From Bacillota bacterium (GTDB lineage Bacteria; Bacillota_A; Clostridia; Tissierellales; Peptoniphilaceae), in NCBI GenBank assembly GCA_023418535.1, contig JAEZZN010000125.1:1-17159 (forward strand): DNA of 17,159 nucleotides, given 5' to 3'. Position numbers and translations under genes: made by a program. Shown here piece after piece: positions 1 through 6,831 of this stretch. The notes beneath the pieces were generated by a model. The model was not told the DNA's origin. It worked only from the letters and a program-made list of their open reading frames with translations, and searched no databases. Position 1 is the first letter of the stretch, and the number at the start of each line of letters is the position of its first letter.

Positions 1-26
1 GAGAATAAAATTTAAAGTGAGGATTT

Positions 27-704
27 ATGCACAAAATAATTGTTGTCGAAGATGATGTTAATATTAGAGACTTGCTCGTTTATGCATTAAACAATCATGG
101 ATATAAAGCTTATGGATTTCCAGGAGCGAAAGAGTTTTTTAATTATTTTGAAGAAATTAATCCTTCATTAGTTATTTTAGATTTAATGTTAGATGGAGAA
201 GACGGATATAGTATTCTTTCGAAAATAAGAAAAGGAAGTAAAAATAGTGACGTACCTGTAATTTTGTTGACTGCTAAAGATAGCGAATATGACAAAGTTA
301 AGGGATTAGATATGGGAGCTGATGACTATATTACCAAACCATTTGGTGTGTTAGAGACTGTGTCTAGAATTAAAGCTATATTAAGAAGATCTCTTAAAAA
401 TCAAAATGAAGACTCTATTTTAGAGTTTAAGGATATTTATTTAGACTATAGAAAAAGAGAAATATATGTAGGGGAAGAGCTAATTAACTTAACATATAAA
501 GAGTTTGAACTATTGTATTTCTTTTTAATAAATGAAGAAATAGTTTTAAGTCGTGAAAAACTAATGTATGAAGTTTGGGGATTCGATTATACAGGAGAAT
601 CAAGAACGGTAGACGTTCATATAAGAACTCTTAGACAAAAATTAAAAGACTCAGGAAAATATATAAAAACAATTAGAAATATCGGTTATAAAATAGGGGA
701 ATAA
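27..704 (+). CDS. OmpR/PhoB-family response regulator
   Basis: This is a two-component response regulator of 225 residues, the usual length for the OmpR/PhoB family. The N-terminal receiver domain (about residues 3-118) carries the acidic pocket E8-D9-D10, the phospho-acceptor D52 in VILDLML, T82 in ILLTAKD and K104 in YITKPF. A winged-helix DNA-binding domain follows (about 130-223), with the recognition-helix segment SRTVDVHIRTLRQKL and the closing motif TIRNIGYKI. The start is supported by GTGAGGA at 17-23, just upstream of the ATG. The kinase gene begins one base after this stop codon, so the two are surely co-transcribed and form a cognate pair. The protein should act in the cytoplasm as a phosphorylation-dependent transcription factor. 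It looks PhoB/PhoP-like, but the signal and regulon cannot be read from sequence. The promoter lies outside the window. Confidence 0.95.
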   Translation: MHKIIVVEDDVNIRDLLVYALNNHGYKAYGFPGAKEFFNYFEEINPSLVILDLMLDGEDGYSILSKIRKGSKNSDVPVILLTAKDSEYDKVKGLDMGADDYITKPFGVLETVSRIKAILRRSLKNQNEDSILEFKDIYLDYRKREIYVGEELINLTYKEFELLYFFLINEEIVLSREKLMYEVWGFDYTGESRTVDVHIRTLRQKLKDSGKYIKTIRNIGYKIGE

Positions 705-705
705 T

Positions 706-1764
706 ATGAAAAAAAGACTGTATTGTATATTATTAATGTCATTTACAGGCTTTTTTTTACTTTTATCATTAATATTTTATTTTGTACTGGATATTGATAT
801 AAAAGTAATAAAAAGCAATTGGATAGTATTAGTACTATCATCGATAATATTAATTTTAACTTTATCCTATATTGCAAGTATATATATTTACGGAAAAATA
901 TTTGGACCATTTAAATATTTTTTCAGACATCTTTTAAACTTAATAAATCATGATCCTTCTGCCGATACAATACTTCCTGAGGATACTGGTGATATAATAA
1001 ATATCCTTAAGGATTATGGATATGATATAAAAGAGGTTGAGAAAGGTATTGAAAGCATAAATAATGCTGTAAATATAAGAAGAGAATTTTCAGCGAATGT
1101 TTCACATGAATTAAAGAGTCCTTTGACTAGTATAAAAGGTTATGCAGAATTAATATCTCAGGGAGTTGCAAAGGAAAATGAAATTATAGAATTTGCAAAT
1201 AGAATCAATCTTGAAGGAGATAGACTCCTAAACATGATTGATGAAACAATTAAATTATCAAAAATAGATAACAATAAAATAAGAAGGGAAAATTTTGTTA
1301 ATCTTGATTTAGGTAAGATAATAATTGAAAATATAGAAAGTTTTGATGTTTTAATAAAAGAAAAGAACATGGAAATTAATTTTGATTATGAAGAAATACC
1401 TTTTTATGGAAATGACAAATTAATGTTTGATTTATTTAGAAACTTAATATCTAATGCTATTAAATATAGTTCAAAAGAAAATCCAAGACTTGATATTAAA
1501 TATCATGATAAAGGAAATGAAATAGAGATAAAATTTATCGACAATGGTATAGGAATTTCAAAAGAAAATCAAGAAAGAATATTTGAAAGATTTTATGTGG
1601 TGGATAAATCAAGAGGAAATAAGACAGGAACAGGACTTGGGCTATCTCTTGTGAAAAATATTGTACATATACACTCTGGTAGTATTGAACTTAGAAGTAG
1701 TTTAGGGTCTGGATCGACATTTATTGTAAATTTACCTAAAAATCAAGGATTATCTAAAAGATAA
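706..1764 (+). CDS. Membrane sensor histidine kinase, partner of the upstream response regulator
   Basis: This 352-residue sensor kinase has two N-terminal membrane helices (about residues 6-28 and 39-62), separated by only about ten residues, so there is no extracytoplasmic sensor domain. A short cytoplasmic linker with no clear PAS domain leads to the HisKA dimerisation helix, with the phospho-acceptor H134 in VSHELKSPLTS. The HATPase_c domain (about 235-347) shows an N box with N246 and N250 in FRNLISNAIKYS, a G1 box D279-N-G-I-G, an F box RIFERFYVVD and a G2 box GTGLGLSL (308-315). All the usual catalytic motifs are present. The ATG sits one base after the regulator's stop codon and uses the GGGGAA inside that gene's end as ribosome binding site. 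The layout is PhoR-like. Its stimulus may be sensed within or at the membrane, but that is inference. Confidence 0.94.
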   Translation: MKKRLYCILLMSFTGFFLLLSLIFYFVLDIDIKVIKSNWIVLVLSSIILILTLSYIASIYIYGKIFGPFKYFFRHLLNLINHDPSADTILPEDTGDIINILKDYGYDIKEVEKGIESINNAVNIRREFSANVSHELKSPLTSIKGYAELISQGVAKENEIIEFANRINLEGDRLLNMIDETIKLSKIDNNKIRRENFVNLDLGKIIIENIESFDVLIKEKNMEINFDYEEIPFYGNDKLMFDLFRNLISNAIKYSSKENPRLDIKYHDKGNEIEIKFIDNGIGISKENQERIFERFYVVDKSRGNKTGTGLGLSLVKNIVHIHSGSIELRSSLGSGSTFIVNLPKNQGLSKR

Positions 1765-1782
1765 TTGTTGACAGTTTAACAA
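1765..1782 (+). promoter_or_regulatory. Probable Rex operator (autoregulation of rex)
   Basis: TTGTTGACAGTTTAACAA fits the established Rex operator TTGTTAA-N4-TTAACAA in 13 of 14 arm positions; only the A at position 6 is changed to G. It starts directly after the kinase stop codon and covers the -35 box of the rex promoter. Rex bound here would block RNA polymerase at low NADH/NAD+ ratio. Binding is inferred from the match and the position. Confidence 0.75.
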
Positions 1783-1797
1783 AAATTTATATATAAT
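1768..1797 (+). promoter_or_regulatory. Sigma-A type promoter of rex
   Basis: A perfect -35 TTGACA (1768-1773) and a perfect -10 TATAAT (1792-1797) are separated by 18 bases, about 24 bases ahead of the rex start codon. AGGAGGG follows at 1811-1817 as ribosome binding site. The -35 lies inside the Rex-type operator. Confidence 0.85.
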
Positions 1798-1820
1798 GAG
1801 TATATAAAATAGGAGGGCGT

Positions 1821-2453
1821 ATGTACAAAAATAGAATTTCGCCAGCTGTTATAAGAAGATTACCAAAGTATTATTATTATTTACAAGAGTTAGAAAATGA
1901 TAATATAGAAAAAATTTCATCAAAAGAACTTAGTGAAATAACAGGATTTACAGCATCTCAAATTAGACAAGACTTAAATCATTTTGGTGGGTTCGGACAG
2001 CAGGGCTATGGATATCGAGTTGGTGACCTTAAAGAATCAATTAGAGAAATCATTGGTCTGAATAAAGAATACAATGTAATCATAGTAGGATATGGTCATA
2101 TAGGTAAGGCGATTTATAATTATAACGGATTTGAAACTAAAAAATTTAATGTTTTATCAGTATTTGATAAAGAAGCTCAAACTGATGAAAAAAGTGGTTT
2201 AGAAGTTAAATCAATAGAAGAGCTAGGAGATTTTCTAGACAATAATGATGTAGATATATTAGTTTTAACGGTTCCAAAAGAATCAGCCAACGATATAGTC
2301 GAAATAGTAAAAGATAAAAATATTAAAGGTATTTGGAACTTTGCTCCAACAGCATTAAGTTCAGATATTAACATACCGATTGAAAATATATTATTAAGTG
2401 AATCACTTTATGCGCTTATATATTATATGGGCAATCCAGATCAATACGAATAA
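1821..2453 (+). CDS. rex: Redox-sensing transcriptional repressor Rex
   Basis: Rex is a homodimeric repressor that binds DNA when the NADH/NAD+ ratio is low and lets go on binding NADH; in anaerobes it controls fermentation and NADH-reoxidation genes. The 210 residues match the family's usual length. The N-terminal winged helix (about 1-80) includes the family motifs RRLPKYYYYLQEL and ASQIRQDLNHFGGFGQQGYG. A Rossmann domain follows, with the nucleotide-binding glycines G90, G92 and G95 in VGYGHIG and the acidic D116 at the end of the second beta strand (VFD). The C-terminal helix ends in the typical ALIYYMGNP segment. The start is fixed by a strong AGGAGGG and a near-consensus promoter. A Rex-type operator overlaps that promoter, so autorepression is likely. 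A terminator ends the gene, making it a single-gene transcript, perhaps with read-through from the kinase. Confidence 0.96.
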   Translation: MYKNRISPAVIRRLPKYYYYLQELENDNIEKISSKELSEITGFTASQIRQDLNHFGGFGQQGYGYRVGDLKESIREIIGLNKEYNVIIVGYGHIGKAIYNYNGFETKKFNVLSVFDKEAQTDEKSGLEVKSIEELGDFLDNNDVDILVLTVPKESANDIVEIVKDKNIKGIWNFAPTALSSDINIPIENILLSESLYALIYYMGNPDQYE

Positions 2454-2468
2454 AATGAATTCAATCTT

Positions 2469-2497
2469 AGCTGTTACATAGTTTGTAACAGCTTTTT
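2469..2497 (+). terminator. Intrinsic terminator after rex
   Basis: A perfect 10-bp stem (2469-2478 AGCTGTTACA with 2484-2493 TGTAACAGCT) and a 5-base loop are followed by a run of five T (2493-2497). It separates rex from the next gene. Confidence 0.85.
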
Positions 2498-2500
2498 ATA

Positions 2501-2509
2501 TGCTATAAT
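2501..2509 (+). promoter_or_regulatory. Extended -10 promoter for the ABC-F gene
   Basis: TGCTATAAT is a full extended -10 element (TGnTATAAT), 19 bases ahead of the ATG. The only -35 candidate is a weak TTTGTA at 2482-2487 (16-base spacer), inside the rex terminator, so the extended -10 probably carries the promoter. The resulting leader would be only about a dozen bases long. Confidence 0.65.
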
Positions 2510-2528
2510 ATATTCATATGAGGTAAAA

Positions 2529-4457
2529 ATGGCAGAAATAACAGTTTCAAAACTTTCAAAATCTTTTGGAATAAAGCAAATATTTCAAGATATAAGTTTT
2601 AATTTAAATGAAAATGATAAGGTGGGAATAGTTGGTCCGAATGGAGCAGGCAAAACCACTCTTTTTAACATTTTAACAAATAGAATTGATGAATATGAAG
2701 GTAATGTTTACAAAAGAGGTAATTTAAAAATAGGATATATGCTTCAAAATATTTCGTTAAATAGTGATAAAACTATTTATGAAGAAATGTTAGAAGAGTT
2801 CAATTATATTCATGAAATAGAAGAAAAGATTAAACTGCTTGAAAAAAGCTTGAATCAACATGAAGATTTAGAAAAATTAGAAAGAGATACAATTGAATAT
2901 AATAATTTACTTGAAAAGTATTATGATTTAGGTGGAGAATATTTTGAAAACAAGATTGATTCTATACTTATAGGGATGGGTTTTCCAAGGGAAAGATTTA
3001 ATGACAATGTATCAAATTTAAGTGGTGGAGAAAAATCAAGACTTGAACTTGCAAAACTTTTAATTTCTAATGCAGATGTTTTATTACTTGATGAACCAAC
3101 AAACCATTTAGATTTAGATACTATAGGATTTGTGGAAAATCTAATAAAAGATTCAAAAAAACTTGTGGTATTTATTTCGCATGATAGATATTTCTTAGAA
3201 AAAGTAGCAAATAGAATTTTTTTATTGGAAAATGGAAAACTTAAAACATATAATACTTCTTATTCAAAATTTATTGAAAGACGAAAAAAAGAAATAGAAG
3301 TTGAAAAAAGATTATATGAAAATCAACAAAGAGAAATTGAAAGACAAGAAGAAATTATAGAGAGATTTGCTTCTTTAGGAGGTTCCTTACGAAAAAGAGG
3401 AATCGCTCAATCAAGATCTAGACAGAAACTTCTTGATAAAATGAAATTACTTGAAAAACCAGAAATATTTGATGAAAAAATGGCATTAAAATTCACACCA
3501 AATAGAGAAAGTGGTCAAGATGTTTTAAGTGTTGAAAATCTAACAAAAACATTTGGAAAAAACACATTGTACGAAGATATTTCATTTAATATTTACAAAG
3601 GACAAAAAGTCGGGCTAATTGGTGGTAATGGAACAGGAAAAACAACATTATTTAAGATGATATTAAATAAGCTTAAACCTGATAGTGGAAAGATTGAAAT
3701 AGGTGTCTCAGTTTTCCCAGTTTACTTTGACCAAGAGCAAAAAGATTTAGATTTAGAAAAAACTATAATTGATGAAGTGTGGGATAAATATCCATATCTT
3801 ACTCATTATGATATTAGATCTTATTTAGCTAAATTTATGTTTATTGGTGATGATATATTTAATTTTGTAGGAGATTTGTCTGGAGGAGAAAGATCAAGAA
3901 TTACGCTTTTAGAATTAATGCTTTCAGATTCAAACTTTTTATTAATGGATGAGCCGACAAACCATTTAGATATAGATTCTAAGGAAACTTTGGAAGATGC
4001 GCTTAATGATTATGAAGCGACTGCATTTATGATAAGTCATGATAGATATTTCTTAAATAAAGTATGTGATGTAATAATTGAAATTAAAGATAAAAATATT
4101 AAAATTTATAATGGAAATTATGATTATTATTTAAGTAAACAAGAAAATAAACAGGAAACCGAAATTTCTTCAAATCAAAATAAAACACAAAGAAAGAAAG
4201 ATTTAAAAAAACAAAAAGAAGAACAAAGATTAATAAAAAAAATTAAAACTCAGATATCAAAATCAGAAAAAAGAATAGAAGAGATAGATTTAGAAATCGA
4301 GGAATTAAATAATAAACTTACACTAAAAGAAGTTTATGAAGACTTTGAGAAGTCTAATAGTATAGTATTATCTATAGAGAATTTACAAGAAGAAAAACAA
4401 ATTTTAAGTGATAAATGGTTCGAATTACATGAAGAGTTAGAATCAATGGAGGAATAG
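2529..4457 (+). CDS. ydiF: ABC-F family ATPase, YdiF type
   Basis: This soluble 642-residue protein has two fused nucleotide-binding domains and no membrane segment, as in ABC-F ribosome-associated ATPases. NBD1 has Walker A GPNGAGKTT (36-44), signature LSGGE (164-168), Walker B VLLLDEP (184-190) and switch H218. NBD2 has Walker A GGNGTGKTT (365-373), signature LSGGE (450-454), Walker B LLMDEP (471-476) and H504. Both catalytic glutamates (E189, E475) are present. The charged helical interdomain linker (about 247-320) would be the segment that reaches into the ribosomal E site, and a Lys/Glu-rich coiled coil forms the C-terminus (about 552-642). Length, C-terminal coil and position beside rex match Bacillus YdiF. 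A role in resolving stalled translation is likely; antibiotic resistance cannot be inferred. GAGGT at 2520-2524 is the ribosome binding site. The last base of its stop codon is the first base of the next gene. Confidence 0.9.
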   Translation: MAEITVSKLSKSFGIKQIFQDISFNLNENDKVGIVGPNGAGKTTLFNILTNRIDEYEGNVYKRGNLKIGYMLQNISLNSDKTIYEEMLEEFNYIHEIEEKIKLLEKSLNQHEDLEKLERDTIEYNNLLEKYYDLGGEYFENKIDSILIGMGFPRERFNDNVSNLSGGEKSRLELAKLLISNADVLLLDEPTNHLDLDTIGFVENLIKDSKKLVVFISHDRYFLEKVANRIFLLENGKLKTYNTSYSKFIERRKKEIEVEKRLYENQQREIERQEEIIERFASLGGSLRKRGIAQSRSRQKLLDKMKLLEKPEIFDEKMALKFTPNRESGQDVLSVENLTKTFGKNTLYEDISFNIYKGQKVGLIGGNGTGKTTLFKMILNKLKPDSGKIEIGVSVFPVYFDQEQKDLDLEKTIIDEVWDKYPYLTHYDIRSYLAKFMFIGDDIFNFVGDLSGGERSRITLLELMLSDSNFLLMDEPTNHLDIDSKETLEDALNDYEATAFMISHDRYFLNKVCDVIIEIKDKNIKIYNGNYDYYLSKQENKQETEISSNQNKTQRKKDLKKQKEEQRLIKKIKTQISKSEKRIEEIDLEIEELNNKLTLKEVYEDFEKSNSIVLSIENLQEEKQILSDKWFELHEELESMEE

Positions 4458-5470
4458 TGAAGAAAGTATTATTAATAATTTTTTTAACTTTTTCAATCAT
4501 ATTACAAGCTTGTTCAAATAAAAGTGAAATAGATAAATTTGATATTGCTATAGTTACTGATACTGAAGAATTGGGCAATGATACAAAATCAAAAATGATA
4601 GAGTCAGGTCTTTTAAAGATTGGAGAAAGAGTAAATATTTCAAAAAATGGAAGCTCAAACGAAGATAAATTTATTAAACAAATAAATTCTTATATTGATC
4701 GTGATTATGACTTAATAATTGGTACTAATTTTCAAATGAATGAATCTATTAGAGCTTTGGCTAATCAGAACAAAGAAACTAAATTTTTAATATTTAATTC
4801 TATAATGGATCCTGGATTAGAAAATGTAAACTCTTTATTATTTAGTACAAATGAATCTTCATTTTTGGCGGGGTATCTTGCAGGATTAGTTACAAAAACC
4901 AATAATATTGGATATATTGGTACAAATCCAGGTGTATTAAGTGATTTTTATGAATATGGGTTTAAAGCAGGCCTACTATATGCAGCAAAAGAATTAAAAA
5001 TTGAGATTTCGGTTAAATCTCAATACATTGAAGATTTATCTAATTATGAAAAAGGTAAAGAAATAGCAGATGAAATGTATAAAAATGGAGTAGATTTAAT
5101 TTATCAAACAGCAGGCTATGCGGGTGTTGGAGCTATAGAAAGTGCAAAAAACAATAATAAATATATTATAGGATATGATGAGGATCAATCATATTTAGCT
5201 CCAAAAAATGTACTTACATCGACTATAAAAAATTATGACATTATAAGTGAAGATTTAGGGTTGAACTATATTTCAAATTCTATAGAATCAGGTCAAAATT
5301 TAAGATATGGGATAAAAGAAGATGCAGTTTCAATTACAAAGTTTAATGAAACTAGCATATATTCAAACGATATTTATAATAAAGTGATGTCTTTGTATGA
5401 AAAAATAAAAAAAGGAGAGATTGTAGTACCTTTTGATGAAGATAGTTTCAAAGCAATTATGGATAATTAA
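4457..5470 (+). CDS. BMP-family substrate-binding lipoprotein with degenerate ligand motif
   Basis: This is a 337-residue lipoprotein of the BMP/PnrA family, anchored on the outer face of the membrane. It starts with GTG sharing one base with the ABC-F stop codon (TAGTG), four bases after GGAGG (4448-4452). The start is supported because it gives a clean lipoprotein signal: MKK, a hydrophobic stretch and lipobox LQAC with C19. It clearly resembles the BMP protein encoded just downstream (for example GFKAGLLYAAKEL, LAPKNVLTSTIKNYD, GYDEDQ). The N-terminal nucleoside motif DxGGINDESFN is not kept: at the aligned place (34-45) it reads TDTEELGNDTKS, so the base-stacking Phe is Lys. A second stacking Phe is Tyr (Y216), and the Asp after the second strand is Asn (N114). 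The ribose-region aspartate D241 remains. It may bind a different ligand or act as a sensor. No transport genes are directly coupled to it. Confidence 0.88.
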   Translation: MKKVLLIIFLTFSIILQACSNKSEIDKFDIAIVTDTEELGNDTKSKMIESGLLKIGERVNISKNGSSNEDKFIKQINSYIDRDYDLIIGTNFQMNESIRALANQNKETKFLIFNSIMDPGLENVNSLLFSTNESSFLAGYLAGLVTKTNNIGYIGTNPGVLSDFYEYGFKAGLLYAAKELKIEISVKSQYIEDLSNYEKGKEIADEMYKNGVDLIYQTAGYAGVGAIESAKNNNKYIIGYDEDQSYLAPKNVLTSTIKNYDIISEDLGLNYISNSIESGQNLRYGIKEDAVSITKFNETSIYSNDIYNKVMSLYEKIKKGEIVVPFDEDSFKAIMDN

Positions 5471-5501
5471 TAAAAAAAGTTAACACAAAGAATATTAGAA
5501 G

Positions 5502-5527
5502 ATATACAATTACAGTTAATTGTATAT
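5502..5527. repeat. Perfect 11-bp inverted repeat upstream of the nucleoside operon
   Basis: The arms ATATACAATTA (5502-5512) and TAATTGTATAT (5517-5527) are perfectly complementary around a 4-base centre, CAGT. No T-run follows on either strand, so it does not look like an intrinsic terminator. It lies about 40 bases upstream of the likely -35 box, where a regulator's operator could be. It could also weakly end or stabilise the transcript from the gene upstream. Confidence 0.6.
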
Positions 5528-5566
5528 AAAATAGCGATAAATATGTATTAAAGCGATGCTAAAAAC

Positions 5567-5611
5567 TTGAAAAAATTACAGATATAGATTATATTTAGAG
5601 TGTAATATAAT
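5567..5611 (+). promoter_or_regulatory. Probable promoter region of the nucleoside operon
   Basis: TTGAAA (5567-5572) and TATATT (5590-5595) are 17 bases apart, a good sigma-A pair. A perfect TATAAT at 5606-5611 is a second -10 candidate but has no good -35 at 16-18 bases. Either gives a short leader ahead of AGGAGG at 5629-5634. I saw no purine riboswitch or other structured leader. Confidence 0.55.
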
Positions 5612-5638
5612 ACAAAAAAAAGTATTTTAGGAGGAACA

Positions 5639-6775
5639 ATGTCAAAGAGAATTTTGTCATTATTACTTGCTCTTGTACTAGTGTTTTCATTAGTGGCTTG
5701 TAGCACAAAACCAAATGAAACAAAAGAAGAAACTAATACTGAAACATCAGTAGAGTATAACAAAGAAACTCAAGGTGAATTAGAAGAAACAACTAAAGAA
5801 CCAGAAGAATCAGCTGATTTAACAGGTAAAACAGTTGGTATGGTAACAGATACTGGTGGGATAAATGACGAATCATTTAACCAAACATCTTGGGCAGGAT
5901 TAAATGAATTAGAAGCTAAGACAGGTGCTAAAGCTTCATATGTACAATCTGAACAAGAAGCAGATTACAGTGCTAACTTAAACCAATTAGTAGATGCTAA
6001 CACAGATTTAGTATGGGGTATTGGATACTTATTAGCAGGATCAGTAGAAACAGTTTCAAAACAAGCTCCAGATACAAACTTTGCTGTAATAGATAATGCT
6101 TATGAAAATCCAGAATCATTACCAAATGTTACAGGTGTAGTATTTAAAGCTGAACAACCTTCATTCTTAGTAGGTTATATTGCTGGACACACAACAAAAA
6201 CAAATAAAGTTGGTTTTGTTGGCGGTATGAAAGGTGTGGTAATCGATCAATTTGAATATGGTTATAGAGCTGGTGTATTGGAAGCAGCTAAAGAATTAGG
6301 AAAAGAAATAACTGTTGATATTCAATATGCTGACAGTTTTAATGATGAAGCAAAAGGTAAATCAATTGCTACAAGAATGTTCAACGATGGATCAGACATA
6401 GTATTCCACGCAGCAGGTGGTGTTGGTAAAGGTGTTATAGAAGCAGCTAAAGAGTTAAACAAATTTGCAATAGGTGTAGACGCTGACCAATCAGGATTAG
6501 CACCAAAGAATGTTTTAACTTCTGCTTTGAAGAAGGTAGACGTTGCAATATATGACTTATCAAAGAGAATACTTTCAGGTGAAAAAGTAGGTGGACAAAC
6601 AGTAGTATATACAGCTAATGAAGGAGCAGTTGGAATTCCAGAATATAATGCAGAAACAGCTTTATATCCAGAAGAATTGCATAAAAAAGCTTTAGATAAA
6701 TTAGAAGAGATTAAAGCTGATAAAATAGTACCACCATTCAACGAAGAAGAGTGGAATAAATATATTGCAGAATAG
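5639..6775 (+). CDS. bmpA: BMP-family nucleoside-binding lipoprotein of the ABC importer
   Basis: This is the substrate-binding lipoprotein of a BmpA-NupABC-type nucleoside importer, 378 residues. The signal peptide ends in lipobox LVAC with lipidated C21. An acidic, low-complexity tether rich in Glu and Thr (about 22-62) then leads to the BMP/PnrA domain (about 64-376). The nucleoside motif VTDTGGINDESFNQ (69-82) is complete, with D71, D77, S79, F80 and N81. F256 in IVFHAAGG is the likely second stacking residue, and D152 and D281 (GVDADQ) are also kept. The end VPPFNEEEWNKYI is typical of the family. AGGAGG at 5629-5634 supports the start. A terminator directly after the gene probably lets it be made in excess over the membrane components, as expected for a binding protein. 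Nucleoside specificity follows from family knowledge and the catabolic genes in the same cluster. Confidence 0.93.
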   Translation: MSKRILSLLLALVLVFSLVACSTKPNETKEETNTETSVEYNKETQGELEETTKEPEESADLTGKTVGMVTDTGGINDESFNQTSWAGLNELEAKTGAKASYVQSEQEADYSANLNQLVDANTDLVWGIGYLLAGSVETVSKQAPDTNFAVIDNAYENPESLPNVTGVVFKAEQPSFLVGYIAGHTTKTNKVGFVGGMKGVVIDQFEYGYRAGVLEAAKELGKEITVDIQYADSFNDEAKGKSIATRMFNDGSDIVFHAAGGVGKGVIEAAKELNKFAIGVDADQSGLAPKNVLTSALKKVDVAIYDLSKRILSGEKVGGQTVVYTANEGAVGIPEYNAETALYPEELHKKALDKLEEIKADKIVPPFNEEEWNKYIAE

Positions 6776-6786
6776 TATGGCAATGT

Positions 6787-6812
6787 AAAGGGGGTATTAT
6801 CCCCCTTTTTTT
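6787..6812 (+). terminator. Internal intrinsic terminator/attenuator after the binding-protein gene
   Basis: The stem AAAGGGGG (6787-6794) pairs with CCCCCTTT (6801-6808) around the loop TATTAT, followed by T through 6812. It lies only 19 bases before the next start codon and no new promoter is evident between them. It probably acts as a leaky terminator that sets the ratio of lipoprotein to transporter. Confidence 0.85.
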
Positions 6813-6831
6813 ATTACTTAAGGGAGGGAAT

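Noticed and set aside
5530..5565. cre-like (catabolite repression) sites around the two AGCGAT strings
   Set aside because: The best alignment to TGWAANCGNTNWCA has three mismatches including conserved end positions, too weak to claim.
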